A stretch of 5,756 nt of DNA from Actinomycetota bacterium (GTDB lineage: Bacteria > Acidobacteriota > Blastocatellia > Chloracidobacteriales > Chloracidobacteriaceae), in contig JAAFHI010000262.1 of the NCBI GenBank assembly GCA_013298335.1, forward strand, positions 1 to 5,756, given 5' to 3'. The translations under genes were made by a program, and so were the position numbers. The notes below the pieces were generated by a model, which had not been told where the DNA came from, searched no databases, and saw nothing but the letters and a program-made list of their open reading frames with translations. This document shows positions 1-5,600 of this stretch, one piece after another. The first letter of the stretch is position 1; each line of letters begins with the position of its first letter.

Positions 1-2063
1 CCCATATCGGCGTTTTGAAGTGGTTCGAAGTCCATCGCATCCCGGTCGACGCGCTCGCGGGAACGAGCATCGGCGGACTGATCGGGGCGCTCTACGCCAT
101 GGGCATGTCGCCCGACGAGATTCAGTCCACCCTGAAGGAAATCGACTGGGACCGCATGTTCAGCCAGGGGCCGACCTACGCGGAACTTCCCTACCGGCGC
201 AAGGAAGACCGGCGCGCCAATCAGGTCAACGTCGAAGCCGGGTTGAAAAATGGGTTTTCCCTGCCGTCCGGGCTCAGTTCGGCGCACTACATCGGACTGA
301 CGATTGACCGGGTCGTGCTGCCCTACGGCGGCATCGCCTCGTTCGACGACCTTCCGATTCCCTTCAGATGCGTGGCCACCGATTTCTCCGCCGCGGAGCG
401 GGTCGTGCTCAAGGACGGCTCCCTCAGCAGCGCCATCCGGGCGACGATGGCCATTCCGGTGATCTTTCCGCCGGTCATCCGCGACGGACGCACGCTGGTG
501 GACGGCGGCCTGCTCGACAACATCCCCACCGATGTTCTGCGCGAGATGAAGCCCGACGTCGTGATCGCCGTGGACGTGGGCACGAAATTGACCGATTACC
601 GGGAAATTCCCTCCCTCGGCGGCGCGTTTTCACAATCCCTGCTCGTCATGACGCTGGAAAGCGACCGGCGCAGCCTGCTGAAGGCCGACATCATTCTCGC
701 CCCGAACCTGAACGAAGTCGGATTTCTGGATTTTTCGACCATCGACGCCTCGGTCGAAAAGGGATACGCCGCGGCGGAAGAGAAAAAAACCGTGCTCGAA
801 CGGTTCGCGGTGGACGAAGCGGCCTGGGCGCTGCATCTCGCCGACCGCCAGGCCCGCCGACGGACGGCGCCACTGGTCCCGACCGGAATTCAGTTCGAAG
901 GCATTTCCGGCGAGGCCAAACGCGACCTCGACGGAAGAATCGGCGACATCGCCGGGCGTCCGGTCGAAACCCTCCGGCTCGAATCCACGCTCACCAAACT
1001 CATCGGCGAGGGACGCTACGAAAGCATCGGCTATGAAATGACCTCGGAGGCCGGACAGCCGATGCTCCTGATTCGGGTGACAGAGAAAGCCCACGCGCCG
1101 CCGACCCTCAATTTCGCGCTCGAGATGGAATCCAACGACGTCAACGCCCTGAATCTCACCCTCGGGGCGCGGCTCACGGTTTTCGACGCCCTGAAATACG
1201 GCTCCGAGTGGCGGACCGACGCGCGCGTCGGCTTCCGCCCCGGCATCTCGACCGAATTTCTCTACCCCGTTGCCGGAAGAAGCCTCTTCATCGCCCCCAG
1301 AGCCTTCATGCGGGGGTCACGCGAGAATTTCTTCACTGGCAACACCCGCACCACCACGGTTCAGATCAACCGCTACGGCGTCGGCGCCGATCTGGTGTAC
1401 CTCAAGGAAAATCACGAATGGCGCGCCGGGTATGAAGCCTCGTATCTCGATCCGTCCATCGTGACCGGCATCCCGGCGGGGCCGTTCACCTTCGCCCCGC
1501 GCGGCGGACTGAACGACTTCGCGCGCGTCCGGTACGGCTTCGACGGTCAGGACGCGCCGGGAATTCCGACCCGCGGCCTCCGGCTGGCGCTTGAAACCCG
1601 GCTGGTCTTCCACGCGCCCCTGGCCCCGCGCGCCTATCCCCAGTTCGAAGGAAGCGCCCTGTATTTTCACCCGCTTTCCGACCGGAATTCGATCTTCGGC
1701 GGGGCAATGTTCGGCACGTCGTTCAATCGGACGGCCTCGCCCTTTGGCGCCTTCACCCTCGGCGGTCCCTTCCGGCTCGGGGCCTACGAACGCGACGAGT
1801 TCCGCGGCAACCACGCCTTTCTGGGTACGGTCGGGTTTCAACGGCGCATCGGCCAGCTCAATCCGGTGTTCGGCGGCAAGCTCTACGCCCTCGGGTGGTA
1901 CGACATCGGCGGGGCGTTCGACCGCCTTTCAAACCCGCGCTACCGCCAGCAGCTTTCGGCGGGGGTGCTGCTCCACACCCGGCTCGGTCCCCTGGCCTTC
2001 ATCGGGGCCTTCGGCGAGGGCGGACGCGGCAAGTTCTATTTCACCTTCGGCAGAACCTTCTGA
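1..2063 (+). CDS. PlpD-like patatin phospholipase with POTRA and outer-membrane barrel (type Vd secretion), 5'-truncated
   Basis: Lipid acyl hydrolase predicted to be carried to or through the outer membrane by its own C-terminal barrel. The frame is open to the left edge and the first codons read HIGVLKWFEVHRIPVD, the usual patatin helix after the glycine-rich oxyanion loop. The true start, signal peptide and oxyanion loop therefore lie outside the window, and the TTG at 15 is an internal Leu. Counting that codon as residue 1, the nucleophile elbow GTSIG places the catalytic Ser at 18 (nt 66-68), and the VDGG motif places the catalytic Asp at 163 (nt 501-503), so the dyad is intact. A POTRA-like segment spans about 288-360 (GIQFEGISGEAKRDLDGRIG). 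A BamA/D15-type barrel spans about 365-682, with RLGAY near 587 resembling the family's lid-loop motif and a terminal Phe typical of barrel assembly signals. Total length fits P. aeruginosa PlpD (about 730 residues). The substrate is unknown. No 3' partner gene is closely coupled. Confidence 0.93.
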   Translation, partial: HIGVLKWFEVHRIPVDALAGTSIGGLIGALYAMGMSPDEIQSTLKEIDWDRMFSQGPTYAELPYRRKEDRRANQVNVEAGLKNGFSLPSGLSSAHYIGLTIDRVVLPYGGIASFDDLPIPFRCVATDFSAAERVVLKDGSLSSAIRATMAIPVIFPPVIRDGRTLVDGGLLDNIPTDVLREMKPDVVIAVDVGTKLTDYREIPSLGGAFSQSLLVMTLESDRRSLLKADIILAPNLNEVGFLDFSTIDASVEKGYAAAEEKKTVLERFAVDEAAWALHLADRQARRRTAPLVPTGIQFEGISGEAKRDLDGRIGDIAGRPVETLRLESTLTKLIGEGRYESIGYEMTSEAGQPMLLIRVTEKAHAPPTLNFALEMESNDVNALNLTLGARLTVFDALKYGSEWRTDARVGFRPGISTEFLYPVAGRSLFIAPRAFMRGSRENFFTGNTRTTTVQINRYGVGADLVYLKENHEWRAGYEASYLDPSIVTGIPAGPFTFAPRGGLNDFARVRYGFDGQDAPGIPTRGLRLALETRLVFHAPLAPRAYPQFEGSALYFHPLSDRNSIFGGAMFGTSFNRTASPFGAFTLGGPFRLGAYERDEFRGNHAFLGTVGFQRRIGQLNPVFGGKLYALGWYDIGGAFDRLSNPRYRQQLSAGVLLHTRLGPLAFIGAFGEGGRGKFYFTFGRTF

Positions 2064-2082
2064 CCGGCCCGCGTCCACCGAG

Positions 2083-2104
2083 CGGCGGATTTTGCGCGCC
2101 GCCG
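2083..2104 (+). terminator. Weak hairpin after the patatin-barrel gene
   Basis: A 6-bp all-GC stem (CGGCGG at 2083-2088 paired with CCGCCG at 2099-2104, 10-nt loop) starts 20 bases after the stop codon. It has no T-run after it, so it is only a possible transcription end or mRNA-stabilising structure. Confidence 0.3.
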
Positions 2105-2125
2105 GATTCATACATTCCCGTCGTA

Positions 2126-2186
2126 CCGATTCCGGACGAATGACTCAATTTTCCCGGTCATTTCGTCCGTTTCGGACCGAATCGGG
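2126..2186. promoter_or_regulatory. Inverted-repeat cluster, candidate activator sites upstream of the sigma-54 promoter
   Basis: CGGACGAA (2133-2140) is repeated exactly in inverted orientation as TTCGTCCG (2162-2169). The longer CCGATTCCGGACGAA (2126-2140) also resembles the reverse complement of 2172-2186. Relative to the predicted start near 2224 these lie at roughly -98 to -38, within the range used by sigma-54 enhancer-binding proteins. The protein that would bind is unknown. The assignment rests on symmetry and position only. Confidence 0.35.
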
Positions 2187-2196
2187 CCGTTTCGCC

Positions 2197-2213
2197 CCGG
2201 CACGCAACTTGCA
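2197..2213 (+). promoter_or_regulatory. Sigma-54 (RpoN) -24/-12 promoter
   Basis: The sequence CCGGCACGCAACTTGCA matches the RpoN consensus YTGGCACGNNNNTTGCW with one mismatch (C for the T before GG). The invariant GG (2199-2200) and GC (2211-2212) are separated by exactly 10 bases. The predicted start is near 2224, leaving a leader of about 60 bases before the ATG at 2284. That leader holds a small stem (CTTCG 2253-2257 with CGAAG 2262-2266). The promoter would drive the 71-residue protein gene and probably the ElaB/YqjD-like gene downstream. Confidence 0.75.
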
Positions 2214-2283
2214 CCATGATGGTGACGAAGCGGCCTTCGATCCGTTGCGCGGCTTCGAATCCGAAGAACCAAGGGATTCCAAA

Positions 2284-2499
2284 ATGAGTCATAAACCCCC
2301 GATATCCGCCCAGACCGATTTCGATCCGGTCGAGGAACCGCTGCCGGAAATGAACACGACCAAACTCGACCCGACCCAAACGGTCCCGGCTTCAACCATG
2401 CAGCCCGATTTGGCGGTGACCACCAATATCCCGATGGAAAGCGGTTTCCCCCCGCACCTTCCCCCTCCAAACCCGTCCCGCCGGCGGCCCGGCAAGTGA
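2284..2499 (+). CDS. Small proline-rich hypothetical protein, 71 aa
   Basis: I do not recognise a family. The protein has 16 prolines in 71 residues, many acidic and Thr residues in the first 45, a PPHLPPPNP stretch, and a basic tail (SRRRPGK). It has no hydrophobic segment or signal peptide, so it is probably cytoplasmic and intrinsically disordered. The ATG is chosen because AAGGGA (2271-2276) sits 7 bases upstream as a good ribosome-binding site and a near-consensus sigma-54 promoter ends 70 bases upstream. The same frame is open far to the left, but that part overlaps the patatin-barrel gene and is not credible. The next gene begins 121 bases downstream on the same strand. The proline-rich, low-complexity composition means that a leader transcript with a fortuitous open frame is the main alternative. 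Confidence 0.6.
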   Translation: MSHKPPISAQTDFDPVEEPLPEMNTTKLDPTQTVPASTMQPDLAVTTNIPMESGFPPHLPPPNPSRRRPGK

Positions 2500-2620
2500 C
2501 TTCGATTGCCGCCTGTAACCTTTCAACCGGGTCACGCCGGTTGCCGATACAAAAACGGGTTCAGCGGAACAACTCAAGCTTGCCCGCCCCATACCCACAT
2601 CAGGAAAAACGGAGAAACAC

Positions 2621-2962
2621 ATGACGATCCACAGCTCGGTACTCCTTGACGGCGCCAGTCCCGGAACGGTTGAAAAAGCCGGTGCGGACGCACTCATCCA
2701 CAACGAACAGGACGGCCCGGTGGTCAGCGCCGCGAAGTCCCTGACCACGGCCTATCGGCATTCCTCGGAACGGCTGTCCGAAGCGCGCGACAGCGTGGTC
2801 GCGGCTGGAAAACACAACCCGGTCGCCACCGGATTTTCGGTCCTCGCCGCCGGATTCGGGTGCGGCATCGGATGCGGCATTCTGTTCTCGAACTGGATTT
2901 CGGGTCGCCGCCGCGACATCGCCGCCAAGGCCACCACCGGGTCGAAGCACGCGAATGCGTGA
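2621..2962 (+). CDS. ElaB/YqjD/DUF883-like small protein with C-terminal membrane anchor, 113 aa
   Basis: The layout is that of the ElaB/YqjD/DUF883 group: a polar, helix-prone N-terminal two thirds (residues 1-64, including AAKSLTTAYRHSSERLSEAR), one C-terminal transmembrane segment (about 68-92, starting HNPVATGFSVLAAGF), and a short arginine-rich tail (GRRRDIAAK). Members of this group in E. coli are inner-membrane anchored, bind ribosomes and are induced in stationary phase; applying that role here is inference. The helix contains GFGCGIGCGI, a glycine-zipper-like repeat with Cys at 81 and 85, encoded by a tandem 12-base repeat. The start is supported by GGAG (2611-2614) 6 bases before the ATG. 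The gap from the proline-rich gene has no clear terminator, so co-transcription is plausible. A weak GG-N10-GC at 2566-2579 could be a separate promoter, but its -12 box is poor. Similarity to the family is by pattern only. Confidence 0.72.
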   Translation: MTIHSSVLLDGASPGTVEKAGADALIHNEQDGPVVSAAKSLTTAYRHSSERLSEARDSVVAAGKHNPVATGFSVLAAGFGCGIGCGILFSNWISGRRRDIAAKATTGSKHANA

Positions 2963-3013
2963 CGCCGGAACGACCGCGGGCGAACCACCGGCCCGGTCCA
3001 CCCGGAACCTCAC

Positions 3014-3057
3014 CTGAAAAATCGCGGGCGTCCCAAACGGACGCCCGCGATTTTCAG
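3014..3057. terminator. Strong bidirectional intrinsic terminator between convergent genes
   Basis: A 19-bp stem (left arm 3014-3033, right arm 3039-3057, one bulged A, 5-base CAAAC loop) has a GC-rich core (GCGGGCGTCC) and A/T arms. Transcripts from the left end the stem with TTTT then CAGTTT. Transcripts from the right end it with TTTTT. It lies 51 bases after the ElaB/YqjD-like stop codon and serves both converging units. Confidence 0.88.
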
Positions 3058-3079
3058 TTTCGATTCATCCGGTTCAGGC

Positions 3080-3110
3080 CGGAGCGGTCCGGAAACGCCC
3101 GACCGCTCCG
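3080..3110. terminator. Second GC-rich hairpin between convergent genes
   Basis: A perfect 10-bp stem (CGGAGCGGTC at 3080-3089 with GACCGCTCCG at 3101-3110, 11-base loop) lies just past the stop codon of the leftward DUF2383-like gene. It has no T-run on either side. It may slow polymerase or protect the mRNA 3' end ahead of the main terminator, or act with it as a tandem terminator. Confidence 0.5.
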
Positions 3111-3134
3111 ATCTTTCAACCGCGCCCCGGTGTC

Positions 3135-3599
3135 TCACCGACCGACCGGGACGGCCATTTCGACCGCCATTTCGGATTTGAGATGGCGAAGCTGTTCGTG
3201 GACTTCGAGAACCTGGTCGTACTGCATGCGGATCACGGTCGAAATCGAGGACGGCAACGCTTTTTGAAGCGCCGCCCGATAGCGCGAGATGGCGAAGGCG
3301 ACGGAGCCGAGGCATCCCTCGACCGTTTCATGCTCGTTTTCGCCAAGGTGGGCCGGCCTCAACCGGGGCCACAGGGATTGCGGGAAGGCCCGGATCAGGC
3401 CGGGGGCTTCACCGAGAAAATAGGCCAGGTTGCGCAGTTCCTGGGCAAGTTGCGAACACCTGAGCGAATGTCCGAGAAAGAAATGGCGGGCCCGGCGATG
3501 GCTCATCACGTCGGCGGCTTTCGAAAACCCTTCCCCTTCAACCTGGTTGGTCTCGATGAGATTCCAGAGCGTTCTGATGACTTCATCCTTCGGTATCAT
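3135..3599 (-). CDS. PA2169/DUF2383-family four-helix-bundle protein, 154 aa
   Basis: The protein resembles the PA2169/DUF2383 ferritin-like helical-bundle family in length and pattern: an N-terminal helix with LWNLIETNQVEGEGFSKAAD, a second helix rich in Leu/Glu (SLRCSQLAQELRNLAYFLGE), a linker, a third helix (ENEHETVEGCLGSVAFAISRY) and a fourth (VIRMQYDQVLEVHEQLRHLK, which matches the family's usual QY..V...H..++.L ending). The catalytic or binding role of this family is not established, and it is often seen among stress-induced genes. The start at 3599 (MIPKDE) is chosen because GGGAGG lies 7 bases upstream; a TTG at 3614 would put that ribosome-binding site inside the gene. The C-terminus carries a small EMAVEMAV repeat. 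It lies downstream of the OmpA-like gene on the same strand but is separated from it by an intrinsic terminator, so it is either expressed by read-through or from a promoter I could not find. Confidence 0.85.
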   Translation of the reverse strand: MIPKDEVIRTLWNLIETNQVEGEGFSKAADVMSHRRARHFFLGHSLRCSQLAQELRNLAYFLGEAPGLIRAFPQSLWPRLRPAHLGENEHETVEGCLGSVAFAISRYRAALQKALPSSISTVIRMQYDQVLEVHEQLRHLKSEMAVEMAVPVGR

Positions 3600-3606
3600 G
3601 TGAGTT

Positions 3607-3612
3607 CCTCCC
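3607..3612 (-). promoter_or_regulatory. Ribosome-binding site that fixes the DUF2383-like start
   Basis: GGGAGG with a 7-base spacer to the ATG at 3599 is close to ideal and excludes the upstream TTG start at 3614. Confidence 0.8.
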
Positions 3613-3625
3613 AAGTTGGGTACTG

Positions 3626-3657
3626 AAAAAAAGGGGGCTCGGCGAGCGATACCCCCC
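3626..3657 (-). terminator. Intrinsic terminator/attenuator between ompA-like and DUF2383-like genes
   Basis: On the - strand a G6 run (3657-3652) and the C5 run (3637-3633) enclose an inner GCTC-GCC-GAGC hairpin with a bulged TATC, followed directly by seven T (3632-3626). It begins about 40 bases after the OmpA-like stop codon. The T-run ends only 14 bases before the ribosome-binding site of the next gene, so it sits where an attenuator of the downstream gene would. Confidence 0.75.
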
Positions 3658-3697
3658 AGAGGGGAAATGCGGTCGTTCCCGAAAATCGGGGCCGGTA

Positions 3698-5260
3698 CTA
3701 CTGCGGAGGCGTCGCGGTCAATTCCGAATCCGCGATCACGATTTCAACCCGCCGGTTCAACATCCGCCCCTCGGCGGTATCGTTGGAATTGATCGGATTG
3801 GCTTTTCCGAGTCCCCGCGCCGGGGTAAACCGCGCGGCGGGCACACCGGCCTGAATCAGAAAGCTCCGAACCGCCTCGGCCCGGCTCTGCGACAGCCGGA
3901 GGTTGTACTCTTCGGTCCCGATGGAATCGGTGTGTCCCTCGATATCGAGCCGGAAGGTTCCCGAATAGGCCATCAGGATGCCCGACAGCTTACTTAGTTT
4001 TTCCCGCGCGCCGGGCTTGAGGGTCGCCTGGTTGAAGTCGAACTGGATGTCGGAAAGGTTGACGATCAGACCGCGGGTTTCACGCCGCGTTTCAAGCACG
4101 ATCGAAACCGAGTCGTAGAGCGAGTTGCGGGCCTCCGCGAGCGCCTGCTTGGCCTGATCGCTTTCCTGCCCGGCCTTCTCGGCTTCCGTCTTCGACTTCC
4201 GGGCATCCGCCCTGGCGTATTCGGCTTCGAGCCGCGCCACGTTTTCCCGCGCCTTGGCCTGATCCGTTTCGGTCCGCGCGTCGCGGAGCGTCAGCCGGGC
4301 CGCGGCCAGCTCGGTTTCGGTCCGCGCCAGTGATGCCCGGTAACTGTCGGATTCACTTCGGGACTGCCGGGCGTCGGACTGGGCATCGGTCAGCCGGATT
4401 TCGGCGGCCCGGCGTTCGGAGTCGAGGCGCGATGCCGCGACCCGTTCAAAACTGGCTTCCCGGGCGACTTCGGCGAGCCGAACCGTATCCATCGCGGCCT
4501 GGTTGAACCTCGATGAGCGGTCGCGATTCTGGGGCCAGTTGCGTTCCAGCACCGCGAGCTGATCCAGCGCGGACTGGAATTCCGACCGCGCGTACTCGTT
4601 CGCCCCGGCCATCCGGGCCATCTCGACTGAAAGGCGGGCGCCCAGCACCGGCAGCGGCGTCTGGAAGTCGGGATTCATCCCCGACGTCGAAAACTCGAAG
4701 GTGTCGTAGCGATATTCGATGGTGCCGCTGGTGATGTCGCCGCGGGTATCCGTGCGAATCACGTTTTCGGCCACCATCGCCGAACCGGGGAGCTTCACCC
4801 GCGGATGCGGTTCCGCCGTCACGATGAGGCCGAAGCGCTGAAACGGCGTCGTGGCTTCGAATTCCGATTTGGAACTGTTTTCGAAAACCATCTGGCCGAG
4901 ATTGTCGGCCTGACCTTCGGGACTGATCGCCCAGACGACGTAGGTCGTGTAGCGGGCGCCGAGATTCTGCGGATTGGTGATGCCTTCGAGCTTGACCTTG
5001 ATTTTGGTCCGGCCTTCCTTGCGCTCGATTTCGGCCTTGCCGCGAACCCGGGGACTGACCGCGCCGCCGGTCATGTCCACCGAGGTCTTGCGTCCGTCCG
5101 GGTAACTGACGGCGACCGTGGTCCGCCGCACCGGCGTCTGGTCACCCTGCTTCTTGACGTAGGGGACGAACTGGGCACGAGCGACCAGCGGCGCGCCCAG
5201 GCCCAGCAGCGCCAACACTGTCCCGGCGGTCAGAATCCTGTTTCCATGTTTGCTTTTCAT
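3698..5260 (-). CDS. OmpA-family peptidoglycan-binding protein with coiled coil and acidobacterial-type N-terminal domain, 520 aa
   Basis: Envelope protein predicted to be exported and to grip peptidoglycan. Residues 1-29 form a signal peptide (KSKHGNR, then TAGTVLALLGLGAPLV, cleavage after ARA). Residues 40-190 form a beta-rich domain with TTYVVWAISPEGQADNLG and FGLIVTAEP, which I recall from Acidobacteriota envelope proteins. Residues 205-395 are a long alanine/arginine/glutamate-rich coiled coil, the start of which resembles DUF4398-type helices. Residues 398-510 are an OmpA C-terminal domain: IQFDFNQATLKPGA, EGHTDSIGTEEYN and LSQSRAEAV. Asp445 and Arg460, 15 residues apart, match the pair that binds the diaminopimelate of peptidoglycan. 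No N-terminal eight-stranded barrel is present, so this is not classical OmpA; after cleavage it is probably periplasmic. The start at 5260 is preferred because the signal peptide begins there and a weak GTGGA precedes it; starts at 5275 and 5320 would only add a non-signal extension. It begins 37 bases after the Lmo0937-like gene, probably in one operon. Confidence 0.92.
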   Translation of the reverse strand: MKSKHGNRILTAGTVLALLGLGAPLVARAQFVPYVKKQGDQTPVRRTTVAVSYPDGRKTSVDMTGGAVSPRVRGKAEIERKEGRTKIKVKLEGITNPQNLGARYTTYVVWAISPEGQADNLGQMVFENSSKSEFEATTPFQRFGLIVTAEPHPRVKLPGSAMVAENVIRTDTRGDITSGTIEYRYDTFEFSTSGMNPDFQTPLPVLGARLSVEMARMAGANEYARSEFQSALDQLAVLERNWPQNRDRSSRFNQAAMDTVRLAEVAREASFERVAASRLDSERRAAEIRLTDAQSDARQSRSESDSYRASLARTETELAAARLTLRDARTETDQAKARENVARLEAEYARADARKSKTEAEKAGQESDQAKQALAEARNSLYDSVSIVLETRRETRGLIVNLSDIQFDFNQATLKPGAREKLSKLSGILMAYSGTFRLDIEGHTDSIGTEEYNLRLSQSRAEAVRSFLIQAGVPAARFTPARGLGKANPINSNDTAEGRMLNRRVEIVIADSELTATPPQ

Positions 5261-5297
5261 TCTATGTCCACTCATTCCTGAAAATTGCGTTTGCCGA

Positions 5298-5447
5298 CTA
5301 ACCGAGTCGGCGACGGCCACTCACCAGTTGAACGACCAGAATGACGGCGGCCACCACCAGAATGAGGTGAATCGGCGCTCCGATGTTTCCGACCAGAAAG
5401 CCCAGCAGCCAAAGGACCAGCAGTACCGTGAGAATTGTCCACAACAT
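5298..5447 (-). CDS. Lmo0937-family (DUF5670-type) small membrane protein, 49 aa
   Basis: The protein is almost all membrane: helix one at about 2-20 (LWTILTVLLVLWLLGFLVG), a short NIGAPIH turn, helix two at about 27-43 (LILVVAAVILVVQLVSG), and a basic tail RRRLG. This size, the MLWTI opening and the two-helix hairpin are typical of the Lmo0937 family of small membrane proteins. Their molecular role is unknown, and they often sit among stress-response genes. The start is fixed by AGGGAG (5455-5460) with a 7-base spacer; the open frame continues upstream but runs into the sigma-54 promoter. It is the first gene of the leftward unit, ahead of the OmpA-like gene. Confidence 0.87.
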   Translation of the reverse strand: MLWTILTVLLVLWLLGFLVGNIGAPIHLILVVAAVILVVQLVSGRRRLG

Positions 5448-5454
5448 ATGCGTT

Positions 5455-5460
5455 CTCCCT
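5455..5460 (-). promoter_or_regulatory. Ribosome-binding site that fixes the Lmo0937-like start
   Basis: AGGGAG lies 7 bases before the ATG at 5447. The leader from the predicted start near 5500 also holds a small stem (GAGCG/CGCTC, 5479-5495). Confidence 0.75.
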
Positions 5461-5510
5461 GAATGTGATTGAGAAATGGAGCGCTTTGTTCGCTCTTCAC
5501 ACCTTGCTGG

Positions 5511-5527
5511 AGCAACGCTTGTGCCAG
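5511..5527 (-). promoter_or_regulatory. Sigma-54 (RpoN) -24/-12 promoter of the lmo0937-like/ompA-like unit
   Basis: Read on the - strand, CTGGCACAAGCGTTGCT matches YTGGCACGNNNNTTGCW at every position except one (A for G after TGGCAC). The invariant GG (5525-5524) and GC (5513-5512) are 10 bases apart. The predicted start is near 5500, giving a leader of about 52 bases to the Lmo0937-like ATG. Confidence 0.82.
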
Positions 5528-5561
5528 ACCCCGCCCAACCGGACGAAAACGCCGGAACTCC

Positions 5562-5600
5562 TTTGACGACGTGTTTTGAAGTGTTCCCCACGTCGTTCAA
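5562..5600. promoter_or_regulatory. Inverted repeat at enhancer distance, candidate activator-binding site
   Basis: TTTGACGACGTG (5562-5573) faces CACGTCGTTCAA (5589-5600). Ten of the 12 bases are symmetric, including a perfect 8-base core (ACGACGTG/CACGTCGT), with a 15-base spacer. It spans about -62 to -100 relative to the predicted sigma-54 start, where enhancer-binding proteins commonly bind. No T-run accompanies it, so it does not look like a terminator. Confidence 0.45.

Noticed and set aside
15..17. TTG at 15 as the start of the patatin gene
   Set aside because: The frame continues to the left edge as HIGV, which matches the family just before LKWFE. The codon is an internal Leu and the gene is truncated by the window.
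1317..1841. Long open frame (174 codons) on the - strand opposite the barrel domain
   Set aside because: It is antisense to the well-supported patatin-barrel gene. Long shadow frames are expected opposite GC-rich genes, and its product shows no family pattern.
2566..2579. GG-N10-GC (possible sigma-54 site) before the ElaB/YqjD-like gene
   Set aside because: The -24 box reads GGAAC and the -12 box AAGC, both off consensus. GG-N10-GC alone is common in GC-rich DNA.
3183..3626. 147-codon + strand open frame across the DUF2383-like gene
   Set aside because: It is antisense to a gene with a strong ribosome-binding site and a recognisable family pattern, and its own product is featureless.
3642..3655. 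GG-N10-GC on the - strand before the DUF2383-like gene
   Set aside because: It lies inside the G-run and stem of the terminator and lacks the TGGCAC and TTGC boxes. The terminator explains the sequence better.
5261..5320. N-terminal extension of the OmpA-like protein to starts at 5275 or 5320
   Set aside because: It would bury the signal peptide behind 15-20 extra residues, and AGGA abuts the 5275 ATG with no spacer.
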